Source of the DNA: Vallitalea okinawensis | GTDB taxonomy: Bacteria; Bacillota; Clostridia; Lachnospirales; PQDH01 | DNA length: 64,000 nt | Assembly: GCF_002964605.1 (NCBI RefSeq) | Contig: NZ_PQDH01000007.1 | Location: 265,855-329,854 of the forward strand | Direction: 5' to 3' | In this document: piece after piece, positions 17,513 to 27,258 of the stretch | Layout of the letters: every line of letters begins with the position of its first letter | Numbering within the stretch: position 1 is the first letter of the stretch | Notes under the pieces: generated by a model | Database searches by the model: none | What the model saw: the letters and a program-made list of their open reading frames with translations, nothing else | Told to the model about the DNA's origin: nothing | Position numbers and translations under genes: made by a program

Positions 17513-20512
17513 TTAAATTCCCCCTAAATTAAAACTTATCATGTTATAAAAGATAATCTTAGATAATATATCTTTGTCTGCTAATTCATAAGATGGATTT
17601 AATAGTATTTTGCCTTTGCCATAGTCAATACTAGCCATAGTAACACGCATAATATCATGACGTGCCATCCATAAACCATATACTCTTTTATCATACTTAC
17701 TCTCAAATGGATAAAAACCATTAGGGTCACCAGTTGGTTGCCATCCATTAGTTGATATCACATTACCTGATGGGAAGGCATCTCCAATGAATTCACTTAC
17801 ATAACCCCAACCATTTCCGTACCAAAAGCCAGTTTGCTCACATCCCCACTCTGTAACAGCTTCAGAGAGAATGTCAACATCAAGTAATAACTTAGCCCAG
17901 CCTTCGTTGAAGTTAATAACCATGGTTGAACCTTCTTTAACCTTGTGAAGCATTGTCGTCAGTTCATTCTTATCAGGTACTTCAGCAGCTGCAATAAAAT
18001 CGTAGCTTGCATGAGGGTTAAAGTCTTCATAAGTTGCATTAGCAGCCTTAAGAGCCTTTGTAGCTGCATCCCACTTATAGGTACATCCTTTTAGTTCCTT
18101 TAATTGATCTCCAAAGGATTGAGGATTGTCAAGCAAAACTTGCTCTTTACCTTCTGCAACTATATCTCCTTCATTATCTATTAATACAGCATCAAATGAA
18201 ACATGACCACCTGCTAATTTCGAATCCAATGTTAGCTTTATTTTGTCTAGTTCTTGTGCAAAGGTATCGCCACCTTTAACATGAACAACCATATCTTTCT
18301 TGTTGGTATACTTATAGCCCTTCCTATCCCTAACAGTAATAGACATCTTATAGTCACCAGCAGTAAGAGCACCTTCGTTAATAAGTACGCAACGAAGGTC
18401 TACTTTACCATTTGGTTTAAAGTAAGCACCATTACTACGGAACAAGGCTATTTGTAATGGTCTTGTCCAATAAGCATAGTCCTCTGCTGGTCCTTTTAAG
18501 TTTCGTCCCTCATCACAAAGAGCAGAATCCCAGTCCATGCCCGCGCGTTCTTGTCCTTCTAATTGACTACCTACCTGGGGACCTGAACTCCAACCATTGA
18601 TAGCGTAGCCATCTGTTGCATCATAACTACACATGGTCTGACTGAAACGCCCATCGATGTACATTAGCCCTCTACCTGCTTGCTTGGATACATCACTCTT
18701 GGACTGAATAGTTCCATCGCATGTACCTTCTAAATGCCACTTATCATAGTTAGCCTCTAGCTTATCATGCATGCCTTGATAGATATTGTTATCATAGCCT
18801 TCCCTCCCATCCGGCAAATTCTTTTGATCCTCACAGACATCATACCAATTAGCCGGACCACAGTAGCAACCAACTTCTCCCCAGTAACGAGTTGGTCTTG
18901 TCTTCTTAACTTGATGGGACTCAAATATTTCCTCTTCAAACCTATCTGATGCATTGACTGTATGACAGTCCACATGATCTTTTTCTAATTGACTTGAGTA
19001 GGGTTTATAATTATAGTGTGAAAAGTGCTTAACCACACGACGCTCAGGTGCACAGGTAATGGAATGCTTCATAAAAGAGCCTAATAAGTTAAGAAATGAT
19101 GGCCAAGCATTAGACCCTGAACTATTAATTATAAATCTCGAATCATCTAGCTCATTTGCTAATTGAAGTACTTTTGCCCGATAGTCTGTAAACTTTTTAT
19201 CCTCATTAGCCATGGTATATATAAGCAGAGAAGGATGGTTACGATCTCTTTTGATCATACGTTCCAAGCGCACCTCAAAAAGTTCCATTAGAAGAGGATG
19301 GTTTTCGATTCCAAAGGCAGGTAATCCTTTCGGCGTCAAAAAAAGATCTCCAGTCTTAATACCCCCTGGCTCTTCGTACATGTATAAACCCAGTTCATCT
19401 GCTTTTTCCATTATCAAAGGCTCACCAATTTGACGATGGAAGTTAATCGCTGTATGACCAATAGCCTTTGCATTTCTTACACTTTTCTCTGCCATTTCTT
19501 CTGTAGCATAAGCACCTGTATGGGCATAATACCCCCAGTCAATGGCTGACTTATGACGAATACGTTCGCCATTTAAGAAGTATTGTAGATTACCCGTAGT
19601 AGCTTCTTTTACTTCCATAACTCTAAAGCCAAATCGTTCACAGATATCATCGGTTTGTTCACCTTCCGAAATTGTAACCTTGCAGTTATATAAGTTTGGT
19701 GAATGGATGTCCCATAGTTTAGCCTCAGGCACCACAATTTGTTTATTGAATGTATTGGCCCCTTTGCTTAGTAAGGTTTTAAAGGAATCTTTGAATACAT
19801 AAGCTTTACTCTCTACTTTTGATATCTCAATCTCAACTTTTGCTTCCCCTTCTACATGGCTATTTACCTCTGTTATAATTTCCAGTTTATTACCACATGC
19901 AGGAAGGATATTTTTAACAAATACATTTTCAATATAGGTTTTATCCGTCATAACAAGAGATACATGACCTACAATACTGAAATCATGGGATGGCAGCATG
20001 GTACATTCTCCCCAATTAAAAGCAAAAACATCATTCCACCCTCTAGTACCACCAGCATTAGTGATTCGAACTGCCATTTTGTTAACCTGTCCATACTTGA
20101 CTACCTTAGTAATATCCACATCAAAAGGTGTTTCAGATACTAAATCATAACCCATTAATCGCTCATTCACATAAATTTCAGCACGTAAACGAGTTTTCTC
20201 AAAATGGAGAGCTATTCGCTTTCCTTCTGCTTCAGTAGGTATTATAAGGTCGGTGAAGTACCAGCTGACGCCATGGTATTCCCAATCATTAACCCCTTTA
20301 CTATAGAATTCTTCCACTGTGGCAGGTAATGTGATTGTCTTGCCGTCTTGCTCTTCTAGTTTTGACCACCCTACTGTTGGCGGATTCATTGGTAATTTTG
20401 ATATGTCCTTGGATTCATTAGGTGTGTAGAGCTTATCATTCTGCCACTTTGCTTCTTGATCAAGCCATAAATGCCATTGCTGTTGACTTATATCTCTCCT
20501 CTGTCTCGCCAT
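17513..20512 (-). CDS. Glycoside hydrolase family 2 protein
   Basis: A 999-residue enzyme of the beta-galactosidase/glucuronidase superfamily. Domains: sugar-binding jelly roll (about 60-200, with WYFTDLIIP and VNERLMGYD), immunoglobulin-like domain (200-310), TIM barrel (about 310-640) and a long C-terminal part of beta domains with a possible glutamine-amidotransferase-like end. The acid/base Glu is probably that in IYTMANEDKKF and the nucleophile that in RYWGEVGCYCGP. There is no signal peptide, so a cytoplasmic enzyme is inferred. It is the middle gene of a three-gene operon, between two UroD-fold genes. The glycosidic substrate cannot be told; classification outside the standard GH2 subgroups is likely. 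Confidence 0.85.
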   Translation of the reverse strand: MARQRRDISQQQWHLWLDQEAKWQNDKLYTPNESKDISKLPMNPPTVGWSKLEEQDGKTITLPATVEEFYSKGVNDWEYHGVSWYFTDLIIPTEAEGKRIALHFEKTRLRAEIYVNERLMGYDLVSETPFDVDITKVVKYGQVNKMAVRITNAGGTRGWNDVFAFNWGECTMLPSHDFSIVGHVSLVMTDKTYIENVFVKNILPACGNKLEIITEVNSHVEGEAKVEIEISKVESKAYVFKDSFKTLLSKGANTFNKQIVVPEAKLWDIHSPNLYNCKVTISEGEQTDDICERFGFRVMEVKEATTGNLQYFLNGERIRHKSAIDWGYYAHTGAYATEEMAEKSVRNAKAIGHTAINFHRQIGEPLIMEKADELGLYMYEEPGGIKTGDLFLTPKGLPAFGIENHPLLMELFEVRLERMIKRDRNHPSLLIYTMANEDKKFTDYRAKVLQLANELDDSRFIINSSGSNAWPSFLNLLGSFMKHSITCAPERRVVKHFSHYNYKPYSSQLEKDHVDCHTVNASDRFEEEIFESHQVKKTRPTRYWGEVGCYCGPANWYDVCEDQKNLPDGREGYDNNIYQGMHDKLEANYDKWHLEGTCDGTIQSKSDVSKQAGRGLMYIDGRFSQTMCSYDATDGYAINGWSSGPQVGSQLEGQERAGMDWDSALCDEGRNLKGPAEDYAYWTRPLQIALFRSNGAYFKPNGKVDLRCVLINEGALTAGDYKMSITVRDRKGYKYTNKKDMVVHVKGGDTFAQELDKIKLTLDSKLAGGHVSFDAVLIDNEGDIVAEGKEQVLLDNPQSFGDQLKELKGCTYKWDAATKALKAANATYEDFNPHASYDFIAAAEVPDKNELTTMLHKVKEGSTMVINFNEGWAKLLLDVDILSEAVTEWGCEQTGFWYGNGWGYVSEFIGDAFPSGNVISTNGWQPTGDPNGFYPFESKYDKRVYGLWMARHDIMRVTMASIDYGKGKILLNPSYELADKDILSKIIFYNMISFNLGGI

Positions 20513-20526
20513 AACTTATCCCCTCC

Positions 20527-21843
20527 TTACAGTTTATCAATCTCTTCTCTTGCAATCTCAACCCAACGAGTAATGTTTCTAGGATTATTACCAAGAGTGT
20601 GGTTATCTTTCATAATTAACTCTACACGGCAACCTTTTGCTGCATTTAAAGTATCTCTAAGTTCATTTCTAACCACCTCTTCTTTCATTTGAGGTAATGA
20701 AAGTGGTGTTGGTGAAGGTTTTACTGACATGATATAACGATTGCCAAGCAAATTAGCCATTTTCTCTTTATTCGCCCAAGGTGATGTGGATACACGCCTA
20801 AGATGTGGTATTTTCTTTACATAATCCCACCGAACATCAATAGGCTCGCAACACCCATAACAATTTAAGCCAAAACGCTCTAGGATTGGCATTTGATATG
20901 GAAGAATAAATTCATTAAACATTTCAGGACTAACACCTACAGTCTCTTGACTTTCACAAAAGCCCCACATCTGATGTGTAGTCACATTACCTGTTATTTC
21001 TGATTCAGTTGGTAACTCTTTCGTCCATCCGAAGCCACCAGAACCAACATATGTACCTTCTGTATTGGAAGACAATAAGCTATTTTGCTCCATCCAATCT
21101 AGTCTAGCCAAATAGCCATCTCTTAATATCCCCATCAATTCATGGACATAATCAGGATTCAGTATTAAATCCATCATCAAATTATCAAGCCCACGTAGAT
21201 TAATGAAATCCCAGGTCATCCCTAGAGTCCACCACCAAGTATTCTTTCTACGTACAGTAAGAATACCATCAAATACTTCATGTGCCAGGTCTAACATCTT
21301 ATCCGATGCCCCTTGATCAATGATGATTTCAGGAAATTTGACTTTTGGTAAATCTCTTTCATAATCCATGATAGCTGGATCAACTTTGTAACTGCCGTTT
21401 TCACCACCACCATGTTTCTTAAGTTCTACCCCCCATCCAGTATCACTATAGCAGTATGGTACATCAAAATATGGTTCAATAACTTTATCATCTTTGATTA
21501 CTTCTGCCCAATATATTTGTTTACGTAAGAACATTTCCCACACACGAGCAAGTGGATCTTCACAAACTAAAGAATCTGAAGGTATGATCTCATTCCAGCC
21601 ATTTTCTGGATCAGCAAAAACAAGTGGACGAACATTTTGTAAATCATTATGACGTGTCCATAGAATAATCTTTTCCTTTTCAATATCTCTTTCTGACAGC
21701 TCTGAAACTTTATTAGCCAGCATTCTTAACTCTGCTACTTCCTTATTCGTAAATGTATATTTAGTATGAATTTCTGAAATGAGTGGGAAACCAGCTGCAG
21801 TCTGTAGTGTTGCCGGATCAGTTTTATTCTCTTTAATCATCAT
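20527..21843 (-). CDS. Uroporphyrinogen-decarboxylase-fold protein, long form
   Basis: About 438 residues, a distant paralogue of the gene two positions downstream. Characteristic stretches are TWWWTLGMTWDFINLRGLDNLMMDLI, GFGWTKELPT, NCYGCCEPIDVRWDYVKKIPHLRRVSTSPWANKEKM and NRYIMSVKPSPTPL. The cysteine cluster C-Y-G-C-C could bind zinc as in MtaA-type methyltransferases, but this is an inference. First gene of the operon. An upstream ATG at 21852 sits only two bases after AGGAG, so the ATG at 21843 is preferred. Function unknown; its conserved pairing with GH2 suggests carbohydrate metabolism rather than porphyrin synthesis. Confidence 0.68.
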   Translation of the reverse strand: MMIKENKTDPATLQTAAGFPLISEIHTKYTFTNKEVAELRMLANKVSELSERDIEKEKIILWTRHNDLQNVRPLVFADPENGWNEIIPSDSLVCEDPLARVWEMFLRKQIYWAEVIKDDKVIEPYFDVPYCYSDTGWGVELKKHGGGENGSYKVDPAIMDYERDLPKVKFPEIIIDQGASDKMLDLAHEVFDGILTVRRKNTWWWTLGMTWDFINLRGLDNLMMDLILNPDYVHELMGILRDGYLARLDWMEQNSLLSSNTEGTYVGSGGFGWTKELPTESEITGNVTTHQMWGFCESQETVGVSPEMFNEFILPYQMPILERFGLNCYGCCEPIDVRWDYVKKIPHLRRVSTSPWANKEKMANLLGNRYIMSVKPSPTPLSLPQMKEEVVRNELRDTLNAAKGCRVELIMKDNHTLGNNPRNITRWVEIAREEIDKL

Positions 21844-21889
21844 TTTTCTCATCTCTCCTTATCTTCCAATAAACTTATCATTAATCAAC

Positions 21890-21933
21890 ATTATAACAGT
21901 CTTAATTTAAGTTTGTCAACAAAGTTTACAAAC
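21890..21933 (-). promoter_or_regulatory. Promoter of the UroD-GH2-UroD operon with overlapping inverted repeat
   Basis: On the minus strand TTGACA (21914-21919) and TATAAT (21890-21895) are 18 bases apart, both perfect consensus. An inverted repeat GTTTGT/ACAAAC with an 11-base spacer (21911-21933) covers the -35 box. The arms resemble XylR/ROK operators, so the divergent ROK protein is the likely repressor. Confidence 0.75.
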
Positions 21934-21994
21934 GTTTTAGTTCAATATAACTATCATTATAAGCCTAACTTTTAGTCCTACATTCACTAACCTG

Positions 21995-22023
21995 TTGTAT
22001 ATATTTGGCTTATCTATTATAAT
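21995..22023 (+). promoter_or_regulatory. Promoter of the ROK regulator gene
   Basis: TTGTAT (21995-22000) and TATAAT (22018-22023) with a 17-base spacer, about 40 bases upstream of the ROK start codon. It diverges from the UroD-GH2 promoter. Confidence 0.6.
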
Positions 22024-22063
22024 GAATTAAATGTGAACTATTTCGAAAATAAGGAGAATTGGT

Positions 22064-23293
22064 ATGTTAAATACTTACGAAAACAAACCAAAGACTGTTA
22101 AATTAAATAATAGAAGATTAATATTAAATTACATGATCGAATCTGGTATTGTGACTATCGCAGATATTCGTAGTGATATTAATCTAAGCAAAACTACTTT
22201 TACGAAGATCATGAATTATTTATTAGAAAAAAACTTAATATTAGAGGTAGGGAAATCAAATTCTACTGATGAAGGTGGCCGTAAGGCTGTTACCTATCAT
22301 TTCAATTCAGAATACGCCTATTGTATCGCCATTCACCTATTCCCAGATGAACTATATTCTGTCATCACTGACCTTAACTCAAAAGTCTTGCATTCAAAAT
22401 CAGAATATATATCAGCAGATATAACATTTGAAGCTATCATTTCATTGATGGCTGATTTTGTTAGAGCGCTAATGGAACTACAGAATGTTTCTCTACATCA
22501 GCTTGCTGGAATAGCTGTAGGCTCTCATGGTTTAACAGACTATCAAACTGGTATTACTCATTATTCACCTCATTTCAAAAATTGGCCGAAGGATAGCTCC
22601 ATTGAAGGAGCTTTAAAGAAGCAATTTCCTGAAATAACTGAAATATTCGTTGATAATCAAATAAGGTTTCAAACACTGGCAGAAAAAAATAGGGGCTGCG
22701 CAATTAACAAGAAGAATGTTATTGTCATTGAGGCTGGTATTGGTTTAGTAGCAGGTATCATAGTAAAGGAACAAATTAAACGGGGAACCCACTCCTTTGC
22801 TGGTGAAATTGGCCATATGCCATTAAATCCTGAATCAGATGAATGTTGTTCCTGTGGTGCAAAAGGATGCTTTGAAGCACTGGTTTCGGAGAAAAGATTG
22901 CATAGACTAGCTCAAGAAATGAGAGGGACTTATCCTAATTCAATTTTATTCCAAAATCATGATGAAGTAACTATTGTTTCTATTTTAGATGCTGCAAAAC
23001 TTAATGATCTACTAGCCGTACAACTTATTGATGAGGTATCAAAATGGTTTGCTATAGGTATCATCAATACCGTTTTGATGTATGACCCTGAGATCATTGT
23101 TATACAAGGAGCTTATTCTCATGGAGGTAAACCATTTCTTGATGCTATCCATAATAAGATTTCTCAGTATGCTCCTATACTTGTTAATATAAATGTTACG
23201 CTTGATTTGTCTACCTTAGGAAAAGACCGCGGAACATTAGGTGGCTCATTGCATGTTGCTCAAAGATTTTTGGAGAAACTAAGCTTGGATTAA
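22064..23293 (+). CDS. ROK-family transcriptional regulator
   Basis: A 409-residue XylR/NagC-type regulator. Residues about 15-75 are a winged helix-turn-helix (NRRLILNYMIESGIVTIADI, INLSKTTFTKIMNYLLEKNLI). The rest is a ROK sugar-kinase fold with VIEAGIGLVAGIIVKEQ, GTHSFAGEIGHMPLN and the zinc knuckle CCSCGAKGCFEALVS. It presumably binds a sugar and controls the divergent UroD-GH2-UroD operon through the inverted repeat over that promoter. It starts at an ATG after AAGGAG. A diverged copy of the last 50 or so bases of this gene occurs at 43493-43544. Confidence 0.9.
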   Translation: MLNTYENKPKTVKLNNRRLILNYMIESGIVTIADIRSDINLSKTTFTKIMNYLLEKNLILEVGKSNSTDEGGRKAVTYHFNSEYAYCIAIHLFPDELYSVITDLNSKVLHSKSEYISADITFEAIISLMADFVRALMELQNVSLHQLAGIAVGSHGLTDYQTGITHYSPHFKNWPKDSSIEGALKKQFPEITEIFVDNQIRFQTLAEKNRGCAINKKNVIVIEAGIGLVAGIIVKEQIKRGTHSFAGEIGHMPLNPESDECCSCGAKGCFEALVSEKRLHRLAQEMRGTYPNSILFQNHDEVTIVSILDAAKLNDLLAVQLIDEVSKWFAIGIINTVLMYDPEIIVIQGAYSHGGKPFLDAIHNKISQYAPILVNINVTLDLSTLGKDRGTLGGSLHVAQRFLEKLSLD

Positions 23294-23371
23294 TTCCAAG
23301 CTTTATTCATGGACTTCAGTTATACAGTTAGTTGAGTATATAGAGAATCATATTTACCAAGGAGGGAAATA

Positions 23372-24268
23372 ATGAACGAGAAATTACACCATGCAAAAAA
23401 GACACAAGTTGTACTATTAGGAACTGGTACACCTAATGCGGACCCCGATAGGTCAGGTCCAGCAGTAGCCATCGTCGTAGGTGATAATTCTTATTTAGTT
23501 GATTTTGGTCCAGGGATTGTTAGAAGAGCAGCCCAGGCATATAGAGATGGAATCGTTGAACTGAAACCAAAGAATCTCAAACGAGCTTTCTTAACTCATT
23601 TACATTCTGACCATAGTGTTGGCTACCCTGATCTAATATTCACACCATGGGTTCTTGATAGGGATGAACCCTTAAAGGTTTTTGGCCCAAAGGGGTTAAG
23701 ATCTATGACCGATCACATTTTAGCTGCCTATCAACAAGATATTGATGAAAGGTTAAATGGTCTAGAACCAGCTAATAATAGAGGTTGTGAGGTTGAAGTT
23801 AATGAAATCACCCCTGGTATAATCTATCAAGATGAAAATGTTAAGGTTAAGGCTTTTCCTGTCAAGCATGGTTCCTTTGAAGCCTATGGCTATAAATTTT
23901 ACACATCTGATAAAACAATTGTCATCTCTGGTGATACCGCTCCAACAGAAACAATCATTGATTATGCAAGGGATTGTGATATTTTAATTCATGAAGTGTA
24001 TTCATCAGCAGGTGTAAAAGAAAGGTCTAAGGAGTGGAAGAAATATCATACCAATGTCCATACATCTTCCTATGAACTTGGTGAAATTGCCTCAAAAGCT
24101 AAGCCGAAACTACTTGTTCTATATCATCAACTATTCATGTTAGATATACATAGTGATGATATAGACTTAGTCTCAAAAGTAGCACAACGCGAGTACGAAA
24201 TTGTGGAAGAAGTTAAAGAAATATTTGATGGAGAAGTTATATCTGGAAAAGACTTAGATGTATATTAA
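23372..24268 (+). CDS. Metallo-beta-lactamase-fold hydrolase (RNase Z/arylsulfatase-like)
   Basis: A 298-residue cytoplasmic metallohydrolase. The metal site is seen as THLHSDHSVGYPD near residues 77-90, ISGDTAPTE near 190 and the C-terminal YHQL. The N-terminal VLLGTGTPNADPDRSGPAV is typical of the RNase Z-like and alkylsulfatase-like branch. It follows the ROK gene by 78 bases in the same direction with a strong AAGGAGGG ribosome site, so it may share the ROK transcript. Substrate unknown. Confidence 0.85.
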   Translation: MNEKLHHAKKTQVVLLGTGTPNADPDRSGPAVAIVVGDNSYLVDFGPGIVRRAAQAYRDGIVELKPKNLKRAFLTHLHSDHSVGYPDLIFTPWVLDRDEPLKVFGPKGLRSMTDHILAAYQQDIDERLNGLEPANNRGCEVEVNEITPGIIYQDENVKVKAFPVKHGSFEAYGYKFYTSDKTIVISGDTAPTETIIDYARDCDILIHEVYSSAGVKERSKEWKKYHTNVHTSSYELGEIASKAKPKLLVLYHQLFMLDIHSDDIDLVSKVAQREYEIVEEVKEIFDGEVISGKDLDVY

Positions 24269-24378
24269 AAGATTACTAAATTGTCGTAGCTAAGCATACG
24301 ACTCATCTTTCCTCCTATTTATTATCAGGTATGATATTTAAATAAGACACTTTAAACCTATGCAGAGAGGCATTTGAA

Positions 24379-25530
24379 CTACCTGCCAGTATAAGCTTCT
24401 TTTAAAACTTCTGTCAATTCTTCAAATTCAGGCTTCCTAGGGTTAGAACCTGTGCATACATCTTCTAAAGCTGAACGGGCCATAATATCCACTTTCCTCT
24501 CATATCTGTCTGTATCTATACCATAAGCCTGTAGGGTTAGTGGGATTCCCATCTTCTCATTGAGAATTTTTACAGCTTCAATGAGACTTCTAATACCTTC
24601 TTCTATGGATGAAGCTGGTAACCCTATGTCTTTTGCTATACTATAATAGCCCTCAGCTGCATGAGTCAGCTTACTATATAATCCAGCATTATACTTAATA
24701 ATATAGGGCAGTAAGATTGCATTGGCTCTACCATGGGATATCTTGAACATGCCTCCTATTGCATGAGCTAGGCTATGATTAATACCTAGACCTGCATTGG
24801 TAAAACCAATACCAGCCATACATGAAGCCTCCTGCATCTTCTGTCTGGCATCCATATCATTGCCATTATTATACGTTCGTATAAGATAAGTAAAAACATC
24901 CTTTATGGCTTTCTTCGCATAAATATCTGTATAGTCAGAGGCATTTGTTGATACAAATGCTTCAATAGCATGTACAAGGACATCCATTCCTGTATCAGCT
25001 GTTACAGACGGTGGTACTGTTCTTGTGAACTCTGCATCCAATATGGCAACATCAGGAATCATCATGTTATCCACTAGTGGAATCTTAACCTTGTTTTTCT
25101 TATCTGTCACCACTGAAAAAGCCGTTACCTCTGACCCAGTACCACTGGTCGTAGGAATAGCCACGAACCAAGGTTTTTTAATCGCTTTACTCTCCACCAA
25201 TTCCTCTTTGGTCTTAATACAGAAATACATAATTGCCTTAGCTGCATCAATAGCAGACCCGCCACCTACTGCTAGTAAGAGATCAGGCTTCATCCTAATA
25301 ATGTGATGGAGGCCTTTTGTAACAGTTTCAACAGAGGGATTAGGCTCTACCTCATCAAAGATCGTGTATGGAACCTTTCTCTCATCCAACAAGTTTGTTA
25401 TTTTTTTAACTAATCCAAGTTTGACCATAAACTGGTCCGTTACTATTAAAGCTTGTTCGTAATCTAAATCATGAATATAATTAACTGAATTCATCCCATA
25501 GTGAATCTCGGTTTTAGATTGAAACTTCAT
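24379..25530 (-). CDS. eutG: Iron-containing alcohol dehydrogenase of the Eut system
   Basis: Group III alcohol dehydrogenase that reduces acetaldehyde to ethanol and regenerates NAD+ for EutE. Seen: VDNMMIPDVAILDAEFTRTVP, the GGGSAIDAAKAI nucleotide-binding motif, and the iron-ligand region DVLVHAIEAFVS with NHSLAHAIGGMFKISHGRANAILLP. GGGAGG lies seven bases upstream of the ATG at 25530 (383 residues); the upstream extension has no support. It is the last gene of the eut operon. No clear terminator follows before the convergent metallohydrolase gene. Confidence 0.9.
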   Translation of the reverse strand: MKFQSKTEIHYGMNSVNYIHDLDYEQALIVTDQFMVKLGLVKKITNLLDERKVPYTIFDEVEPNPSVETVTKGLHHIIRMKPDLLLAVGGGSAIDAAKAIMYFCIKTKEELVESKAIKKPWFVAIPTTSGTGSEVTAFSVVTDKKNKVKIPLVDNMMIPDVAILDAEFTRTVPPSVTADTGMDVLVHAIEAFVSTNASDYTDIYAKKAIKDVFTYLIRTYNNGNDMDARQKMQEASCMAGIGFTNAGLGINHSLAHAIGGMFKISHGRANAILLPYIIKYNAGLYSKLTHAAEGYYSIAKDIGLPASSIEEGIRSLIEAVKILNEKMGIPLTLQAYGIDTDRYERKVDIMARSALEDVCTGSNPRKPEFEELTEVLKEAYTGR

Positions 25531-25588
25531 CTTGATGCCTCCCAATTGTGTTAGGATAGGGGCTGCCTCGTAAGACACCCCCTCTATC

Positions 25589-26053
25589 TTAGTTTTCTTT
25601 TGTGGTTTCTTCCCAGTTAGCTGGGTAAGTCACATACATAAATCTTGCATATTCAGGTGCACTAAATTGAATGGATGTGTTCTTTGGGATAAAGATAATA
25701 TCCCCTTTGTTCCCAACTACTCTTTTACCATCAATGACAATCTCCAATGTACCATCAATTACGTAGTCCACTTCATCATATGTAAGGGTCCAGTCAAAAG
25801 TTGTTTCTTTCATTTCCATCATTCCACAACCTAGCCTAGGACTTTCATCTAATGTTAATACATCTGTAAGATATACCTGATCGCCTTCCTTACCTGTATC
25901 GAACTTCTCACACTTAACTGTATTGGCTTTTATGGAGATAACACCACTAGAATCTACTGTTTTGTTAAATGCTGGTTTTGCTGTTACCATTTGTTGCTCT
26001 ATCACTTTGCGAATGATTTCTTCAATCATTTTTTCATTGATATTGTCAATCAT
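25589..26053 (-). CDS. eutQ: Ethanolamine utilisation cupin protein EutQ
   Basis: About 154 residues. The N-terminal helix MIDNINEKMIEEIIRKVIEQQ looks like an encapsulation peptide; residues 40-154 form a cupin (DVLTLDESPRLGCGMMEMKET, FDWTLTYDEVDYVIDGTLEIVIDG, GDIIFIPKNTSIQF). EutQ has been reported to have acetate-kinase-like activity in Salmonella; no conventional acetate kinase is encoded in this locus. Start at 26053 follows GGTGGG; a GTG four codons earlier is less likely. It lies between eutH and eutG. Confidence 0.9.
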   Translation of the reverse strand: MIDNINEKMIEEIIRKVIEQQMVTAKPAFNKTVDSSGVISIKANTVKCEKFDTGKEGDQVYLTDVLTLDESPRLGCGMMEMKETTFDWTLTYDEVDYVIDGTLEIVIDGKRVVGNKGDIIFIPKNTSIQFSAPEYARFMYVTYPANWEETTKEN

Positions 26054-26089
26054 ACTCCCACCCACTTACTACATATTCTGTCATAAATC

Positions 26090-27208
26090 TTATTTTGCTA
26101 CAGCTTTTGATGCGGTTTTTGTTGTAGCTTTTCCTAATGTTCTGTTAGCGATAACTACTGCTATCATAACTGCTGTAGCACCAGCGATTAACTTACCAAC
26201 GACCATTGGGAAAATCATCTCTTGGTTAACACCAGCTGTAAAACCTAAGTGATCACCGAATACAAAAGATGCACTTACTGCAAAAGCTACGTTGATGATT
26301 TTACCACGGTTATCCATATCTTTCATAAGGCCAAACATAGGTATATTATTTGCTAATGTTGCAACCATACCTGCAGCAGCTACATCTCCCATACCGAGTA
26401 ATTTACCAAGCTTTAATAATGGTTTATTGAATACCTTGGTAATCACATAAACCATAGGGAATGCACCTGCAAGCATTAATGCTATAGATCCAACGATTTC
26501 AATACCATCTGAAACAGGTGCCATACCTGGAATAACAACAAAACCAGTAAGTGTTTCTATAATAATAGCAGCAAGACCAATAGTTATTACTGCTACTACA
26601 CCCTTACCAAATACATTAAATCCTTTGATCATGCGATCAGGAATCTTCCAGAGACCAAGAGCTAATAAGAGAGATACAATAATAATTGGTACAAGGTTTT
26701 TTAAAATCATAGTAATACCAAATCCCGCTACAAGCCCCCCTACAAGACATCCAATTGGAATTGTAATAAGACCTGCTAAAATACCGGTAGCTAAGAACTT
26801 ATGATCTTCTTTTTTAATAATTCCTAAGGCCACAGGAATAGTAAATACGATTGTAGGACCCATCATACTTCCTAGGATTAATCCTGCAAATGTTCCTGCT
26901 TCCTGACTCTGAGCTAACTCCATTGCTAATGGGTAACCCCCCATGTCATTGGCTAATAAGGTTGTTGCAAACATAGCTGGGTCTGCTCCCAATGCTGTAT
27001 ATGCAGGTACAACCACCGGCTTAAGAATGGTAGCAAGCACTGGTGCTAGTGAAACAACCCCAACCATAGCAAGTGCTAGAGAACCCATTGCCATGATACC
27101 TTCCTCAAATTGCTCACCAAGACCAAATTTATTGCCTATGATCTTATCCACTGCTCCTAATACCATAAATCCAACCATGATATAAACTATCAGTTCATTA
27201 ATACTCAT
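26090..27208 (-). CDS. eutH: Ethanolamine permease EutH
   Basis: A 372-residue polytopic membrane protein with about ten hydrophobic segments and the conserved blocks GLGEQFEEGIMAMGSLALAM, ATTLLANDMGGYPLAM, MMGPTIVFTIPVALG and SFVFGDHLGFTAGVNQEMIFPM. It brings ethanolamine into the cell at low concentration or pH. ATG behind GGAGG. It follows the small EutT-N-like gene in the operon. Confidence 0.94.
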   Translation of the reverse strand: MSINELIVYIMVGFMVLGAVDKIIGNKFGLGEQFEEGIMAMGSLALAMVGVVSLAPVLATILKPVVVPAYTALGADPAMFATTLLANDMGGYPLAMELAQSQEAGTFAGLILGSMMGPTIVFTIPVALGIIKKEDHKFLATGILAGLITIPIGCLVGGLVAGFGITMILKNLVPIIIVSLLLALGLWKIPDRMIKGFNVFGKGVVAVITIGLAAIIIETLTGFVVIPGMAPVSDGIEIVGSIALMLAGAFPMVYVITKVFNKPLLKLGKLLGMGDVAAAGMVATLANNIPMFGLMKDMDNRGKIINVAFAVSASFVFGDHLGFTAGVNQEMIFPMVVGKLIAGATAVMIAVVIANRTLGKATTKTASKAVAK

Positions 27209-27258
27209 GTAACCGCCTCCTCAAATTTTACATGCTTTCAAAAACTCTTCACCTAATA

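Noticed and set aside
16433..21843. Haem or porphyrin biosynthesis genes
   Set aside because: The UroD-fold proteins sit with GH2 and ROK genes, diverge strongly from HemE motifs, and no other haem genes are present.
24269..24378. Terminator for the eut operon
   Set aside because: Only a short GTCGTA/TACGAC stem without a U-run is visible, on the side of the metallohydrolase gene; I do not call it.
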